In this document: one piece after another, positions 42,689-62,356 of the stretch
Layout of the letters: each line of letters begins with the position of its first letter
Position numbering within the stretch: the first letter of the stretch is position 1
NCBI GenBank assembly: GCA_963966185.1
Contig: CAWZYM010000005.1
Coordinates: 28,501 to 92,500, forward strand
From: Rhabditoides inermis
Taxonomy: Eukaryota > Nematoda > Chromadorea > Rhabditida > Rhabditidae
Direction: 5' to 3'
Length of the DNA stretch: 64,000 nt
The notes under the pieces: generated by a model
The model's input: the letters and a program-made list of their open reading frames with translations, nothing else
What the model was told of the DNA's origin: nothing
Database searches by the model: none
Translations under genes and position numbers: made by a program

Positions 42689-42689
42689 C

Positions 42690-42726
<37 letters not shown>

Positions 42727-43049
42727 ATTTCAACCTTATCTCCTTCACCTACCCTTCCCTTTCTGAATAATCTCAACAACTCCCTGACACACACACACAT
42801 ACCCAATCTCGCCGAGTATAGCCGCGAGGTTTTCCGACGCGTTTCATTTTGTATCGCGTTTTTCGCCTGCGACAGAGAGACACAAACAAACCACACACGG
42901 TAATGAGAGAAAACGGACGAGTCAACCGAGTCATATATTTTGTTTGCCCCGCGTATCGCCGAGCCTGTCTGTCCGCACACCTGTCGTGCCTGCCTGCTTC
43001 TGCTTCTTCTGCTCGTCCTTCTTCTTTTTCTCTCCACCTCCCTGTTCCA

Positions 43050-43690
<641 letters not shown>

Positions 43691-44176
43691 CCTGCCCGTA
43701 TCAGCCGGCGGCTGCTTAATTCCATCGGGGGCCGCATATGCTGTGTGTTGCATGGATAACCATATTATGTGGGATATTCATGTGGTTATTCATATGGTTG
43801 CCTCCGAGGGACGCGGTTGCCACACAAGAAAGAGAGAGAGAGAGAGGGAGAGAGAGAGAGAGTCGATCCTTCCCCCCCCCTTTTCCGTCTCCATATCGCT
43901 ATGCTCGTTCGGCTGTGCACCTCCTCTGAATCGGCAATGCCGGCTAATTGCGCTCTGTCCCCCACTCCTTTAACATGATCCTATCTCTCTCTCTCTCTCT
44001 CTCTCTCATCCGCCACCCACTCGCGCATGCATCGCTTGCCTTGCACTCTCTCGACCTTCTTCTCATTTTACTTCTCTTTTATCCGCTATCACACCCTCCC
44101 ACGTCCTCTCTAACTCTCTCACTCTCTGCCTCTCTCTCTCCCTCCCTCCCTCTCGTCTCTCGTCTCGTCTCGTCTC

Positions 44177-44219
<43 letters not shown>

Positions 44220-44484
44220 CTTTGATCTGTACCTTCCGACAATAGAGGAAGTTGGGTTGGGTAGTTGGGTAGCGAAGTCATTTTCGAGGAGACTCAAACT
44301 CAACGATCGTAATCTTTCCTCATTTCGCTGTTACTGTTTTTCTCTTCTCCCAGTCTCTCTTTCTTTCTATTCGACGCAATTGTGGCGTGAAAATTATATT
44401 CCGGTCAACAACTATATAGGCTATACGTATGAAGCATGGCTTCATACGTCCTAATTTTCCCTTCCCCTCTTCCTCCTACCCCCC

Positions 44485-44542
<58 letters not shown>

Positions 44543-44951
44543 TTCACGCCTCTCCATCATACATGTTGACTCCCCGAATCGTCACGTCCCCTGACTATCA
44601 TTATCGTACATCAGTTCGTGTTTTTGGTGGTGTGTGTGTGTGTGTGCGGTTCCATTCCCTCTCTCTCTATTTCCTGTCCTTCTCCCTCTATCTTTCCTCC
44701 CTCCCATCCTCCCTCCCTCCCTCCCTCCCTCCTTTCCTCTCTCCCTCTTCATTCCACGCCTCGCCGACGCCACTGATTATCTGATTATCACATCAGTCCG
44801 GTCATGTTAATTCGATTGAGGCAAGGGGGTTCTGGAATAGGAGGGGGAGACCATAATCCCCTCATATCCTCTCACTAATTATCTCGCCCCTCGTCCCGAG
44901 ATTTCTGTAGGCCTGTTACGAAACGGTCCTCGGTCGCATGATCTACTTGCT

Positions 44952-45012
<61 letters not shown>

Positions 45013-45152
45013 CCCCTCTCTCTTCCTTCTCTATCCTCTGATATGCATCAGTTGCTTTTCATCGGCGGCGATACTTCCTTATTAGCAGGCATGTCATATC
45101 TCGCCTCTTCCCAGCCGTTTTTCCGTGTATGTCAACTGCATGCATATCTTTC

Positions 45153-45185
<33 letters not shown>

Positions 45186-45726
45186 ACCTCTCTCTATCCC
45201 CACGTGTGGCCATATGTTTCATTCAGTGGCTATAATATGTGGTCCGTGGCTTACTCATAAGCATTAGAAAAGTTATTAAAAAATAATACACATATCCCAG
45301 AAAAGCTTGAGAGTTGACCCATGTCCATATCATGTCGGAAACAACATACAACATGTCAACGACAGAAAGTGTGCATTCCTCAAACGATCGCTGACATATC
45401 TCATCAGTGGTAGAGGTGTCATAGTCTTCCTTCGACCCGCGCAGAGTACTCTTTTGAATCGGGGCTACCTTCACCCTTTATCACTGACATATGACGCGAT
45501 TGGGGCGTTCGGAGTCAGACCCTTGTAGATGGAATAAACTGTCCAAACCGCACCGTGCATGATGTCATTCTGATCGTAGCTATTCCGATCTTGGAGTTAC
45601 TTCAACAGAGGCTTTATCTCTCTCTCTCTCCTCTCTCTCTCCTCCCTCCCTCTCCCTCTCTCTCTCTCTCTCCTCTCTCTCTCCTCTCTCTCTCCTCTCC
45701 TCTCTCTCCTCTCTCTCCTCTCTCTC

Positions 45727-45832
<106 letters not shown>

Positions 45833-45848
45833 CTCTCTCCTCTCTCTC

Positions 45849-45906
<58 letters not shown>

Positions 45907-46336
45907 CTCTCCTCTCTCTCTCTCTCAACCCTCCCCCCTGCAGCGTCGTCTAATGAGTGACACCGTCGATCCTGCTTTACTCACCAGTGAGACGACGCTT
46001 GCGTGCGTTTGTAGTGTGTGTCTTCTAAGCTGGCCTCTTTTTTGCGAGGGCGTCCACCCCCAATTGTTCCATATCGGGGGGGTAGATGTTGACAACGTCG
46101 AGTGCAGCGACGTCACCACCGATCTATGCCCGGAGCAATTCACAGAATCACAATTTCTCTCTGAAACCCTTTTTTTCTTTTTTCTTTTCATTCACACCTG
46201 CCAGCTTCTAGTCGCTCTATCGATTCATTGTTTCACTTTCTATTTACAGTTTCATACCAATTACCAATTATCGCTTGTTTGTTTGCGGGCAGGAGCGTAG
46301 GTAATTAGTGGGAATGGTATCCCCGGCGTTTGCCTA

Positions 46337-46440
46337 TGCATGCTATCATTCTATGCACCACGCTTCATATTGATGGTCGATGGTGTGATCATATTCTGAC
46401 GATTCCGGATAAACGACTGATCGATTGATTGATTGTATTG
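46337..46440 (+). repeat. Dispersed repeat R1, diverged copy upstream of the GPCR
   Basis: Shares CTTCATATTGATGGTCGATG-like sequence and CGATTCCGGATAAACGACTG with the copies at 27595 and 37966, and ends in GATTGATTG repeats. It lies just before the acceptor of the GPCR start exon. Confidence 0.55.
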
Positions 46441-46480
46441 ATTGTATTGATTGTATAAGTTACGAACTGTCCGTTCAGAC

Positions 46481-48463
46481 ATGGTGAACTGCTCGATCGT
46501 CCGCCCACCCGACCTCTCGTTCACCTCTTCCATATTCAAGTGAGACCACTTGTAGTTTGTAGTTTGTGTCATATTTTGTGGCGGGATTGTGAATTCTTGC
46601 ATTTTTGCCACTTTTGTTGGTAATAGCGGAGGAAACGAAGGAGCTACTTTCATATACGCGAAAATGTCATTTCACTTTTTCCTACTCCACGTTAGCAATC
46701 ACATCATAGGCGTTTCCGATTCTCGATGCATGTTCTGTTCTCTGAACGTTGTGAAAAAATAAAATCGTTCCGACAGTGTGTAGATGTGCACACTCGACAG
46801 CGAAATTTCGATACAAAGTCAAAGTCCTCATCGGGATAGTGTTGTCTTAAATCTTAAATTTGTGTGTACCTCAACCATTCCAGCCTCGTCCTCACCTATT
46901 CGATCGTCTTTTTCATCTCGCTGGTCGGCAACGTAACCATGTTTCTGATACTGTGCCGGTGAGTACGAGATCCGAGATATTAGACCACCCACGAAGTTAG
47001 TGTTATGTAGTGTGCGCACAATCCGTAGGACTTCTCACTACCACTTTTTAAAGACAAAACTGAGACATGTCTCCTTCTCGTATAGTAGGCGTCGTATTTT
47101 GCGTTTGCCACTCTCTTGTCACATCCCATATGCTCCCGATCTTTTGACTCTTGAGATTCGATTCCGCACGCTTGTTTTGGGGGAAGTCTCTCTGCTTCTT
47201 TTCCTCTCTTTTCTCTCATCAGTCATTTACAGCATACCAAAAGTCTCCAGTCATTTGCATATTCTATTTCACTCCCTCTGCTTTTTCTCACAATAGGTCG
47301 AGCGCCGTGGGGTAGGTCGGTAGACCAGAGAAAGACAGAAAGCCATCTAGCGGCAATAGCATGCAAAAATGCAATAGCCAGTTTGTCCTTTCTCTGTAAC
47401 TCTGCTCGAATCGAGCTTACCGTATTCGAGCTGCAATCGGGGGTAGACCGAACCACTTTCGCTCTGACGCAGGCTATATTTGGTTCCTCTTTCTTGCATA
47501 TCAGTATGCAGTAGACAGGTGGTTTTCAATTCGCTCTCTCTCTCTCTCTCTCTCGGCTCGGAAGTTGGGAAAAGATTGGATGAGAGTATTGCTATTGTGG
47601 CAGGTGGAATGTGAGGATGTGGAGATATCCCCGTACCGAACCGCCATTCCCACAACAACCACAACAATCATTTCCCAACAACATAAGCAAATTAGATAAA
47701 CAGATAAATCGATACAATGATGAGCATGTATAGAAAGTTCAACAGACATAGAAGGTACGAGGTGTATCAGCTATAGAAAGAATTTCGTATGACACCGTTT
47801 TGTAAGAAGCGACCCGAGACAGCAGCGGTACTAGAAAATTGGTCATCCCCGACTATGTTGAAAACGCAAAAAAGGCGTCAATGAAGGCATTCTTGTCGAT
47901 AAATCGATAAATCGATAAATCGATAAATCAATAATCGTGCAGGAATCAGCTGGTGAAGGTGCGGCGGGTGCACTCGCTACTTCTGCACATGAACATTGCC
48001 CATCTCATCGTCACGCTGCTGTACATGCCCAAGGAAATACTACACAACTACATGATCACTTGGAATGGAGGCGACATCGTGGGTGGTCCTCTCTCTCTCT
48101 TTCTCTCTCCTCTCTCTCTCTCTCCTCTCGCTCTCCCCTCTCTCTCTCTCTCCCCTCTCTCTCTCTCCCTCTCTCTCCCCTCTCTCTCTCTCTCTCTCTC
48201 TCTCTCCCCACCCCCAACCTCCACGTTTCAGCTCTGCCGGACGTGCAAGTTCTTCGACGTATTCGGCATCGCTCTCTCGATGAACATACTGATTTGCATC
48301 ACCCTCGACCGGTACGTTGCTCTCTCTCTCTCTCTCCTCACCCCTCCCTTTTCAGCTTCCAGTCCATCTTCTTTCCTCTCTACGCGATGCGCGCGCGCAA
48401 GAGCGTGCAGCGATTCGTTGGCATTGCGTGGGCCGTGTCAATTGTCACATCGGCGCCGCAGGT

Positions 48464-48494
<31 letters not shown>

Positions 48495-49402
48495 GAGGAG
48501 AGAGAAGAGAGAGGGGAGAGAGTGACTCGATCACTGAACCTAGCAGTATACCACATAGAGCTTCTGGTATTCTAAATAGAAACGTCTGTTCAGTTCTACA
48601 GTAGTTCTTAGTAGTAGTATAACTACAGCAGTACCAGTTATATATCAAGATATAACTGATAAAACCATGAAACACAAAAGATATTTTCTGCGTGAAGTAT
48701 TTGTCGGTTTCGGTACTGTATGTAATTCAGTTCTACCTGTTCCGCACGGCCACCCACCCCTGCTTCCGCACCTACACCCAATGCGTGTCGGGCAACCTGG
48801 TCGGAGCGGTGAGCGTCTCCCTCCTTGTCCTTCTCCCTTTCCTGCCCTTCCAATTTCTTAGCTTTCAATTTCTCACCGTCCTCTGTTTCTCACCGTCTTA
48901 TGACATCCTCGCATCCTCCTTTTTTATATTTTTGAGTTGAACCCATCTCGGAGCGGTGCGTGCAACTATGAACTATTCCTGTCTCCGCCTTCTATTCTAT
49001 GTCTGGTCTCTTTTCCTTTACTCATGTCAGCAACTCTGATTTTGTTGTAGAAATGTAAGAAATGACTGCGAATTCTTCCTTTTTGGGTATGTTTTACTTA
49101 TATACGAGTTCACGAGTTATAGGTTTCCACCGACTTCACCTTCTACTTCTCCATCGTCAACATTGTACAGGTGAAGTAATGGGAAAAATCAATAATAAAG
49201 TTGAACTTGCAAATATGGTAGTCCATCGTTTTGGAGTTCGCCTGTTAGAGAATACATCAAAGAAGCAACACTCAAAAAGGTTTCATTCAGGTTTAAAAAA
49301 TTGGAATTCAGGTGTACTTCCTTCCACTGGTGGTGACAGTGGCGTGCTATACGCTGATATTGTGGAGGATCTCGGCAAAGTCGAACGATGATGGTAAGAG
49401 AG

Positions 49403-49437
<35 letters not shown>

Positions 49438-49867
49438 TTTTTCAGCGAAAGAAAAGGGTGGTCTTCTTCGTCGCAACGGAGCGAGCAATCTGCAAAGGGC
49501 GCGCAGTCGCACGCTCCGAATGACGTTCATTATCGGTGAGCCCCGCCCACCTAGGCCACGCCCACTAATCGCATAAAAACATTTATGTTTCAGTGCTTGC
49601 GTTCATCTTCTGCTGGACACCCTACGCTATTCTCATGTTCCTCAAGTTCACGACAAACGTGGAATGGTGAGGGAGGGAGAGAGAGAGAGAGAAGGAGAGA
49701 GAGAGAGAGAGAAGGAGAGAGAGAGAAGGAGAGAGAGAAGGAGAGAGAGAGTATGTATATGGTTACAGGATTCCGAAGGACGTCCGCAAGTTCATTTACG
49801 CATTTGCCGTGTTGAACTCGGCCATCTCACCCTATCTCTATGGATACTTCTCCTTCGATCTCAGGTC

Positions 49868-49922
<55 letters not shown>

Positions 49923-50699
49923 CCCTCTCTCTCTTCTCTTCCTCTCCCCCCCCTCTCTCTCTCTCTCTTCTCTCCCTCCCTCTCTCTCTCTCAACACACT
50001 CTCTCTCTCAACACTCTCTCTCTTCTCTCTCTCAACACTCTCTATACCTGCTTCAAACTCAGGTCAGAAAGAACGCATAATCAGGAAACATTATGCGATT
50101 TGTATCGCAGGAATAGGGAAAAGAGATCATATAGTCGCCGCCTGGTGGATAGTTTCTGCTATTGACAGCCGGGGTCAGTTGGCGAAACTCAGTCGCGAGC
50201 GAGAGAGGTCAGACAGCGCGGGAAAGGCTCGAGTGTGTCGCGGCCTCTTTGATTCGCATGTCGGCTTCTTTAATCGATATTATCGTTTAAATGCGCGCGC
50301 GTGGGTCTCCTCACGACTCGAGGGTAGATCAATTGCGACTCGAGGGTAGATCGATTTTCTACCGTGACCCGGCGAACTATCCCCCAGAATAATATTATAA
50401 GAAAACTTACATGACTGATTTATATCATGCGATTATTAGAAGTCGTCAAGCAAAAAGCAAAAAGTCGATGGATCTATTCCAATTGCAGGAAGGAACTGCG
50501 CCTTCTGTTCGCGTGCAGTCGACAATCGGCCAGTGATAAGATGCTATCACACTCTACTGCTATTGCGAGGTAGAGAGATGGAGGGAGAGAGAGAGAGAGA
50601 GGAAGAGAGAGAAGGGAGGGAGATACACATATAGACAGAGACAGGTAGATAAAGAGGAAAGGAAAAAAGGGAGGAAGGGAGGAAGGGAGGAAGGGATGT

Positions 50700-50753
<54 letters not shown>

Positions 50754-51076
50754 GAGGTTCTTTGCAGGCACTCCTCGGACCGTATTCGGAAGAGGAGCGC
50801 GAGTGATAACAGACTGAACGGCACGGGAGGGGTGAGGCGGGAGGAACTGCTCGCGCCACTCTCGCCCCGCGGGCAGACCATGTCCCTCAAGGTAGAGAGG
50901 GAGAGAGAGAGAGAGGGGAGAGAGAGAGAGGGGGAAGAGAGAGCTCCGTTCAGAACCCGCACCGCCGCGTGGTGCAAGCGTACATCGAGGCGGAGCTCTC
51001 GTCTGACGGAGTGAGCAGCTGCGGCGATGGGGCTCTGCCCACGCCCCTCTCCCCCTATAGGCAGCGCCGACTCTGA
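46481..51076 (+). CDS. Class A neuropeptide GPCR, GnRH/AKH/corazonin receptor-like
   Basis: Fourteen exons, about 418 residues, from ATG 46481 (2 nt after a CCGTTCAG acceptor) to TGA 51076. TM1 is LVLTYSIVFFISLVGNVTMF. TM2 is HSLLLHMNIAHLIVTLLYMP. TM3 begins after LCRTCKFFDVFGIAL and ends LDRF. TM4 is FVGIAWAVSIVTSAPQ, followed by extracellular loop 2 with HPCFRTYTQCVSGNL. TM5 is VYFLPLVVTVACYTLIL, TM6 FIIVLAFIFCWTPYAILM and TM7 FIYAFAVLNSAISPYLYGYF. The SAPQ...HPCF...QCVS pattern and WNGGDI before the TM3 cysteine place it with the GnRH/AKH receptors, which signal at the plasma membrane mainly through Gq. The tail is long and Ser/Arg-rich. The DRY motif is DRF and NPxxY is SPYLY. Confidence 0.85.
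46983..47050 (+). repeat. Dispersed 68-bp repeat R2, copy 1
   Basis: Contains GACCACCCACGAAGTTAGTG, TTATGTAGTGTGCGCACAAT and GACTTCTCACTACCACTTT. The second copy at 52368-52435 differs at only a few positions. It lies in the GPCR intron just after TM1; the second copy lies beyond the small orphan gene. Confidence 0.7.
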
Positions 51077-51115
51077 AGTCCTTCAAGGAGTCCTTCAAGG
51101 AGTCCTTCAAGGAGT

Positions 51116-51195
51116 GGTCAGTCTCTCCAAAACAGCCCCTTCGAAACGCCTTTGAAACACTCGAAATCAGTATCGAAGTTTCGAAGAGACTGTCC
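51116..51195. mobile_element. MITE copy downstream of the GPCR gene
   Basis: Begins GGTCAGTCTCTCCAAAACAG and ends TTTCGAAGAGACTGTCC, with one mismatch in the terminal match. It starts 40 bp past the GPCR stop codon, directly after three tandem copies of a GTCCTTCAAGGA unit. Confidence 0.7.
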
Positions 51196-51363
51196 GCTAC
51201 TTTGACCAGCGTGTCCCCCCATCCAGTGTCATGCTCCCCCACGGGTATATATCCTTTATGCTACTGTCTATGCGCGCTAATCGAAACCAACCACGTCCTG
51301 TTCCTGTATAAATGGTTTCCTGGTGCAGTTACATGGATACTCAAGTGAGCACACAAATATGTT

Positions 51364-51447
51364 GAAGTGTTTATTTCCACGGCAATATAGAACTTTTAAC
51401 GATAAAGGACAAGTATGAAAAATATGTGGATAAACAAGGCTAACCCT
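51364..51447 (+). repeat. Dispersed repeat R3, copy 1
   Basis: Contains GTGTTTATTTCCACGGCAAT and GGACAAGTATGAAAAATATG followed by TGGATAAACAAGGC. A second copy lies at 51980-52063 inside an intron of the small orphan gene, and the first block alone recurs at 13722. Confidence 0.65.
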
Positions 51448-51628
51448 ACTAATGTTGTTCTCGTTGAGCTTTGGTGAAGAGAGAAAGAAGAATGTGAAGA
51501 CTGAAGAAATGCAGAGGGTGTATGCATTGATGATGCGTAGTCATTCCGTGTGAGGGATTACTGCTCCTTCGTTTCGTCTCGTTTCAATGATTGGGTGTGT
51601 CCCTCCTAGCTCATTCCCGTCTCCCCCT

Positions 51629-52315
51629 ATGCCTGCAACGCCACCTCGACACTCTCCGTCCAAGGTGATTCGCATTGTATGACAATATGTGAGCATAATA
51701 TAGATTAGTGAAATGTGTTGTTTACATGTTTTGTTTATATTTACTTTCCAGCATCCTCATATGAATTGTGGCGGGCGCACTGTCGCGCTGGGTGCGATCG
51801 TTTTGAAATACGACTCCGAAAGCGTGGGTTCGATCAATATATCAAATCAAACAGGTTACCACTCTTTTCAGAGAATTGTGAAGGTCCCATACACTCTTGT
51901 AATTTCCGATGAAAAGACGGTGGTGGATATCGCATGCCAAGAGTTCTCTATTCCTAGGTGACTACTACTACTTCGAATATTGAAGTGTTTATATTTCCAC
52001 GGCAAAGGAGAAGTAATAACGATAAAAGGCAAGCATGAAAAATATGTGTATAAACAAGGCCCTTATTATAGGCTGACCAGAATATTGCACACTTCTTTCC
52101 AGGTCAAACTGTCGACAAAGCGACTACTATCTGCTGACTATCAATGAGCAAATTGAGCGAGTGAGAATTGTGAAGAAAGGAGGAAAACAGTCGATTTTTT
52201 CTTTCAGCAACTGACATGGGAGGAAGTATCTGTATTGCCATTGAGCCGAATTTCGAGTGAACACTACATACGACTAGCTGTCGACGTCACAGGAAAACTT
52301 CCAGCGTATTTGTGA
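51629..52315 (+). CDS. Small orphan protein with possible CUB-like fold
   Basis: Not recognised. Four exons (51629-51664, 51752-51957, 52103-52160, 52208-52315) join in one frame to a TGA at 52315, with AATAAA about 12 bp later. The used start is MPATPPRHSPSK, but an upstream exon ending at about 51345 could splice in phase and add a hydrophobic stretch, so the true N-terminus is unsettled. The cysteine and strand pattern (NCGGRTVALG, then VDIACQEFSIPRSNCRQSDYYLLTI) loosely resembles the second half of a CUB domain, but the usual CxW motif is absent. The final exon encodes LTWEEVSVLPLSRISSEHYI. The 47-nt intron before it has good GT-AG ends. It lies between the GPCR and NSF on the same strand. 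Confidence 0.5.
51980..52063 (+). repeat. Dispersed repeat R3, copy 2
   Basis: Repeats the 51364 element: GTGTTTATATTTCCACGGCA, GATAAAAGGCAAGCATGAAA and ATGTGTATAAACAAGGC. It occupies most of the second intron of the small orphan gene, so the two copies are about 600 bp apart. Confidence 0.65.
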
Positions 52316-53313
52316 ATACGTGATTTAAATAAAGATTTTAATATAAACATTCTACTCTTGAATTTCAGACCACCCACGAAGTTCGTGTTATGTAGTGTGC
52401 GCACAATCAGCACGACTTCTCACTACCACTCTTTTAATCAGCTGTTTTGTTTATTTTATCACTTTTTGGTTACAATGTTTTCGTCTTTTACAAACATAAG
52501 TTACATGGTTCAGTGTATCACCAACACTTATTACATCTGTGTGTTCATTATTTCACAATGAATCTAAACGTTGCTCAGCAGCCGGCTCAAACACGATTTC
52601 TCTGTGTGGTGACGTGTCATTCATGTAGCCTGGGCATTTCCACAGAGAACATTTCTCATCTTGTCCAGTATGTGAGTATATTGCTGCACCCTCTGCTGCA
52701 CATCTCATTACGCATTACTCGTGTAGCGCAGTAGTGGTAATCGTGTCTCTTCGCGCCGACTACATGTGTCTGCTCTCGGGATGATTGGATTGGATGGATG
52801 GATGGCTTGTTCCGATTGAGTATATTCACGGGCGGGGGGGGGGGGGGGAGGGAGTCGATTGTAATTGAGTGGAGCTGCGCGAGACACGGAGACACGGAGA
52901 CGAGGGGCGAATCGGTGTATGTCTGTGTCGTCCTTCTTTCCATGGCGGCGAGTTGGTGTTTATCGATTCCCCGCCCGCCGAGTATTCTCCTCTCCCTTGC
53001 TTCCGCCACTCTGCCCACACACAATCCACACTTTCCTCCAACCCTTATTTTTGGAGCCGCACTTTCCCCGGTGATGTGGCGTTGGCGACTCTTGCTAATT
53101 ACACCTGATGTATAATTGATTGTTGTTGTGTCGCGGAATGTCTCTTTTCTCGCGACGAGGCGATGGATGGATAGCTCCCGGTTCTCCTTTCTTTTTTCGT
53201 CTTGTCATGCAATGCCGCGCCTGCAATACAATACCTCTTTCATCTATTCATATTCCCATTTCAGGGTAGTAGACTTGACTGCTTATCTCACTACCAGCAG
53301 TCACGACAGCAAC
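52316..53313. other. Intergenic region upstream of NSF
   Basis: Contains repeat R2 copy 2 (52368-52435) and a 15-base G run near 52835. The acceptor-like CCCATTTCAG near 53265 lies about 50 nt before the NSF start codon. No exon is otherwise supported. Confidence 0.4.
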
Positions 53314-60128
<6,815 letters not shown>

Positions 60129-60513
60129 GTACTGTAGGCATATTGTACCTACCGTATACTGTAGCATACTGTACTTACCGTATATTACGTACTGTACTTA
60201 CCGTATATTGTGTAGTACGGTATACTGTACCTTCCGTACTGTATTTACCGTATTTTATGTAGTACGGTAGTTAGTACCGTAGTGTACCGTATACGTACGG
60301 TAGTTTGTGAGTCTACTACGTATAGCCAAGTTTTCTTACTAATTTATTGTCCCCTTTTTGTGTTACCAACAAGTCCACTTTTTAATGCTTTCCGCGGTGT
60401 GTGGTTGTGTCGTATTCTTCCCCGTATAATTATTTGTAGCCGGCAGAGTGTAATACATATAATATGAATAAAGAGAGAGTGATTGATTTATTATTACTAT
60501 TATTACAGTATTA
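60129..60513. other. Convergent intergenic region with TACTGTAC/ACCGTA repeats
   Basis: The NSF 3' UTR begins with a cluster of short self-complementary TACTGTA and TACCGTA units (60130-60310), which could form a hairpin. AATAAA occurs near 60467. The minus-strand orphan gene ends at 60514. Confidence 0.5.
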
Positions 60514-61563
60514 TTATGATAACCGTCTGAGATTGTGTTGCTTGGGAACCGTGGGAACATCGTCATCCCGCCGCCCCATACTGCGCAGGAATTCGCTGCG
60601 TCGCCGCATTAGACTGTCCATCGGAGAGAGGGTGGGGTCATGTGTCTCCTCCTCCTCCTCCTCCTCTTCTTCCCTGGATGTCTGAGTGGCTGTCCTCTCG
60701 CCTATCCGATCGAGCCGCTCCCCCAGAGACGGCACCATCCACCGCGCCAGTCCCGTTTGCACCTCGCCTAGTGGGTCCTCGCTCTGAAATGGCGATGATG
60801 ACGTCATTGTGACTCTATGACGTCACCTCGGCTTGCCGCTGACGCAGCTTGCTTCTCAGTGGCGAGGAGCCGTAGCGCGAGCGGAAGTAGGCGTCGAGCG
60901 CCTGAAAATGGTGTGTATTGAATTATCGATTTATCGATTACTTGATCGCAGGATGTGGTGGCGTCTTCCTGTAGACACTTGTCGCGTGCGAGGCGAAACG
61001 CCCGCGATCCTTTTGTGGGAGGGGAAGAGGGGGGAGGGGAGGAGGATGAGGAGGAGGAGAAGGAAGTGGAGGGGTGGTTCGACAGCGAAGTAGTGTCCTC
61101 ATTCGACATCTGGAACGGAACATCGTAGGGTGGTTAGAGAAAGAGATCAGAGCCTGTCCAATAGGGTTTTCAAATGGAACTTTGCGTGACCAGCGGGGAT
61201 GGAACTAATGAACATATTCTTGCCAAGCGAGAGGTGTGGTGGTAGCTATACGAATGGGAACTGTGAACGTGAAATGGAATTTTCGCAACATGTCGCAAAT
61301 ACAAATCTGGTTCCAGAAACTGGTGACTGGTGACTGGTGCTCGTTAAAGCCGCGAAGGTTCAAAAAAGGCTCACCTGCAGGACGAGGGGTTTCATTCCAA
61401 AAGGCATCGGGATGTGCACTCCACTCAGCGACTCGCGCCTCTGCTGCGCCTCTCCCGCAGTCGCCACCAGCTCCGAAATAACCGCCAACGGGTCCAGCTG
61501 CAACCAGTGACGTCATGATTGGTGACGTCATCATGCGTACATCCACCAAATGATCGCGTCATA

Positions 61564-61640
<77 letters not shown>

Positions 61641-62356
61641 TCCATTGATCAGTGACGTCATGATGCGGGGTGCGCATTGTGATTGATCAAAATCGATAAT
61701 GCGAAACTGACCCCGTCTCGCTGCTCGGGCACTTTGAATTTTGCTCGCGCATCGGTCTCCGTGTTGGTGTAGTGGAAGACTCCTTTAGGGACCTCTATCC
61801 GGCTGCCGTCCGAGGAATCGAAGAATGTGTAGCCGGCTGGAAGTGGTGACGTCATCACACGTTTGTAACAACAAAAATCTAGTTACATTGAGCCATGGTT
61901 CTTAAGATCTCTAGATTTTGAGAGAAATCTAGACATTGAACGATGAAACTTTCCGAAAGATATAATATTCCGAAAACAAACAAAAAAGATGTCTCACTTG
62001 CTGCGTCGGGCGCCATGCCGGGTAGTGTGTATTGAGATCGAACGCTCACCACTGAAACACGTGACGTCATCAGAAATATGGGACGTCATCAGAATTGAGT
62101 TGATGAACTGTATATATCAAGAATACAACAACTGTGATAAAGGGTTTAGTCTGCGGAAATGAGAGATAAAAAAGTGGTTCTCTATTTACATCTAGGATGA
62201 TGTCGATTTGAGATAAAGATGATAACATAATCATAATCTCGACACGTGATCAATCAACATAACAGGTATCGCGCGCGAGGGAAGGAAGGGGGAGGGAAGA
62301 GACTCACGTGCTACTAGGAGTGTGACGAGTTGGCAGACGATTGGAGTAGCGGGCAT
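60514..62356 (-). CDS. Orphan secreted protein with acidic/serine-rich C-terminal half
   Basis: I do not recognise the family. Seven minus-strand exons (62356-62308, 62051-61998, 61836-61712, 61497-61375, 61109-60942, 60901-60827, 60783-60514) join in frame to 287 residues. The N-terminus is a signal peptide (MPATPIVCQLVTLLVALVSV). The next region contains YTFFDSSDGSRIEVPKGVFH and KFKVPEQRDG. The middle has LDPLAVISELVATAGEAQQ and HIPMPFGMKPLVLQ, then a Ser/Pro-rich linker, then ALDAYFRSRYGSSPLRSKL. The C-terminus carries a run of nine glutamates and several Arg-rich patches (LMRRRSEFLRSMGRR). No membrane helix follows the signal peptide. Its introns carry seven perfect TGACGTCA palindromes, several touching splice sites. 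Function is unknown; I infer a secreted product. Confidence 0.7.
61126..61290 (-). mobile_element. SINE-like repeat, copy 2
   Basis: Shares GTAGGGTGGTTAGAGAAAG, TTTGCGTGACCAGCGGGGAT and GAGGTGTGGTGGTAGCTATA with the copies at 13770 and 63119. It lies in an intron of the minus-strand orphan gene and is in the same orientation as that gene if the box A-like side is taken as 5'. Confidence 0.5.
61566..61637. repeat. TA dinucleotide array
   Basis: About 35 perfect AT units in an intron of the orphan secreted gene, between two TGACGTCA sites. Confidence 0.95.

Noticed and set aside
51850..51870. A 17-nt GT...AG intron within the small orphan gene exon
   Set aside because: Too short for splicing; the exon is fully open in the chosen frame without it.
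52850..53130. Possible exon upstream of NSF with Pro/Ser-rich translation
   Set aside because: NSF begins canonically at 53314 and no frame-compatible splice joins this stretch to it.
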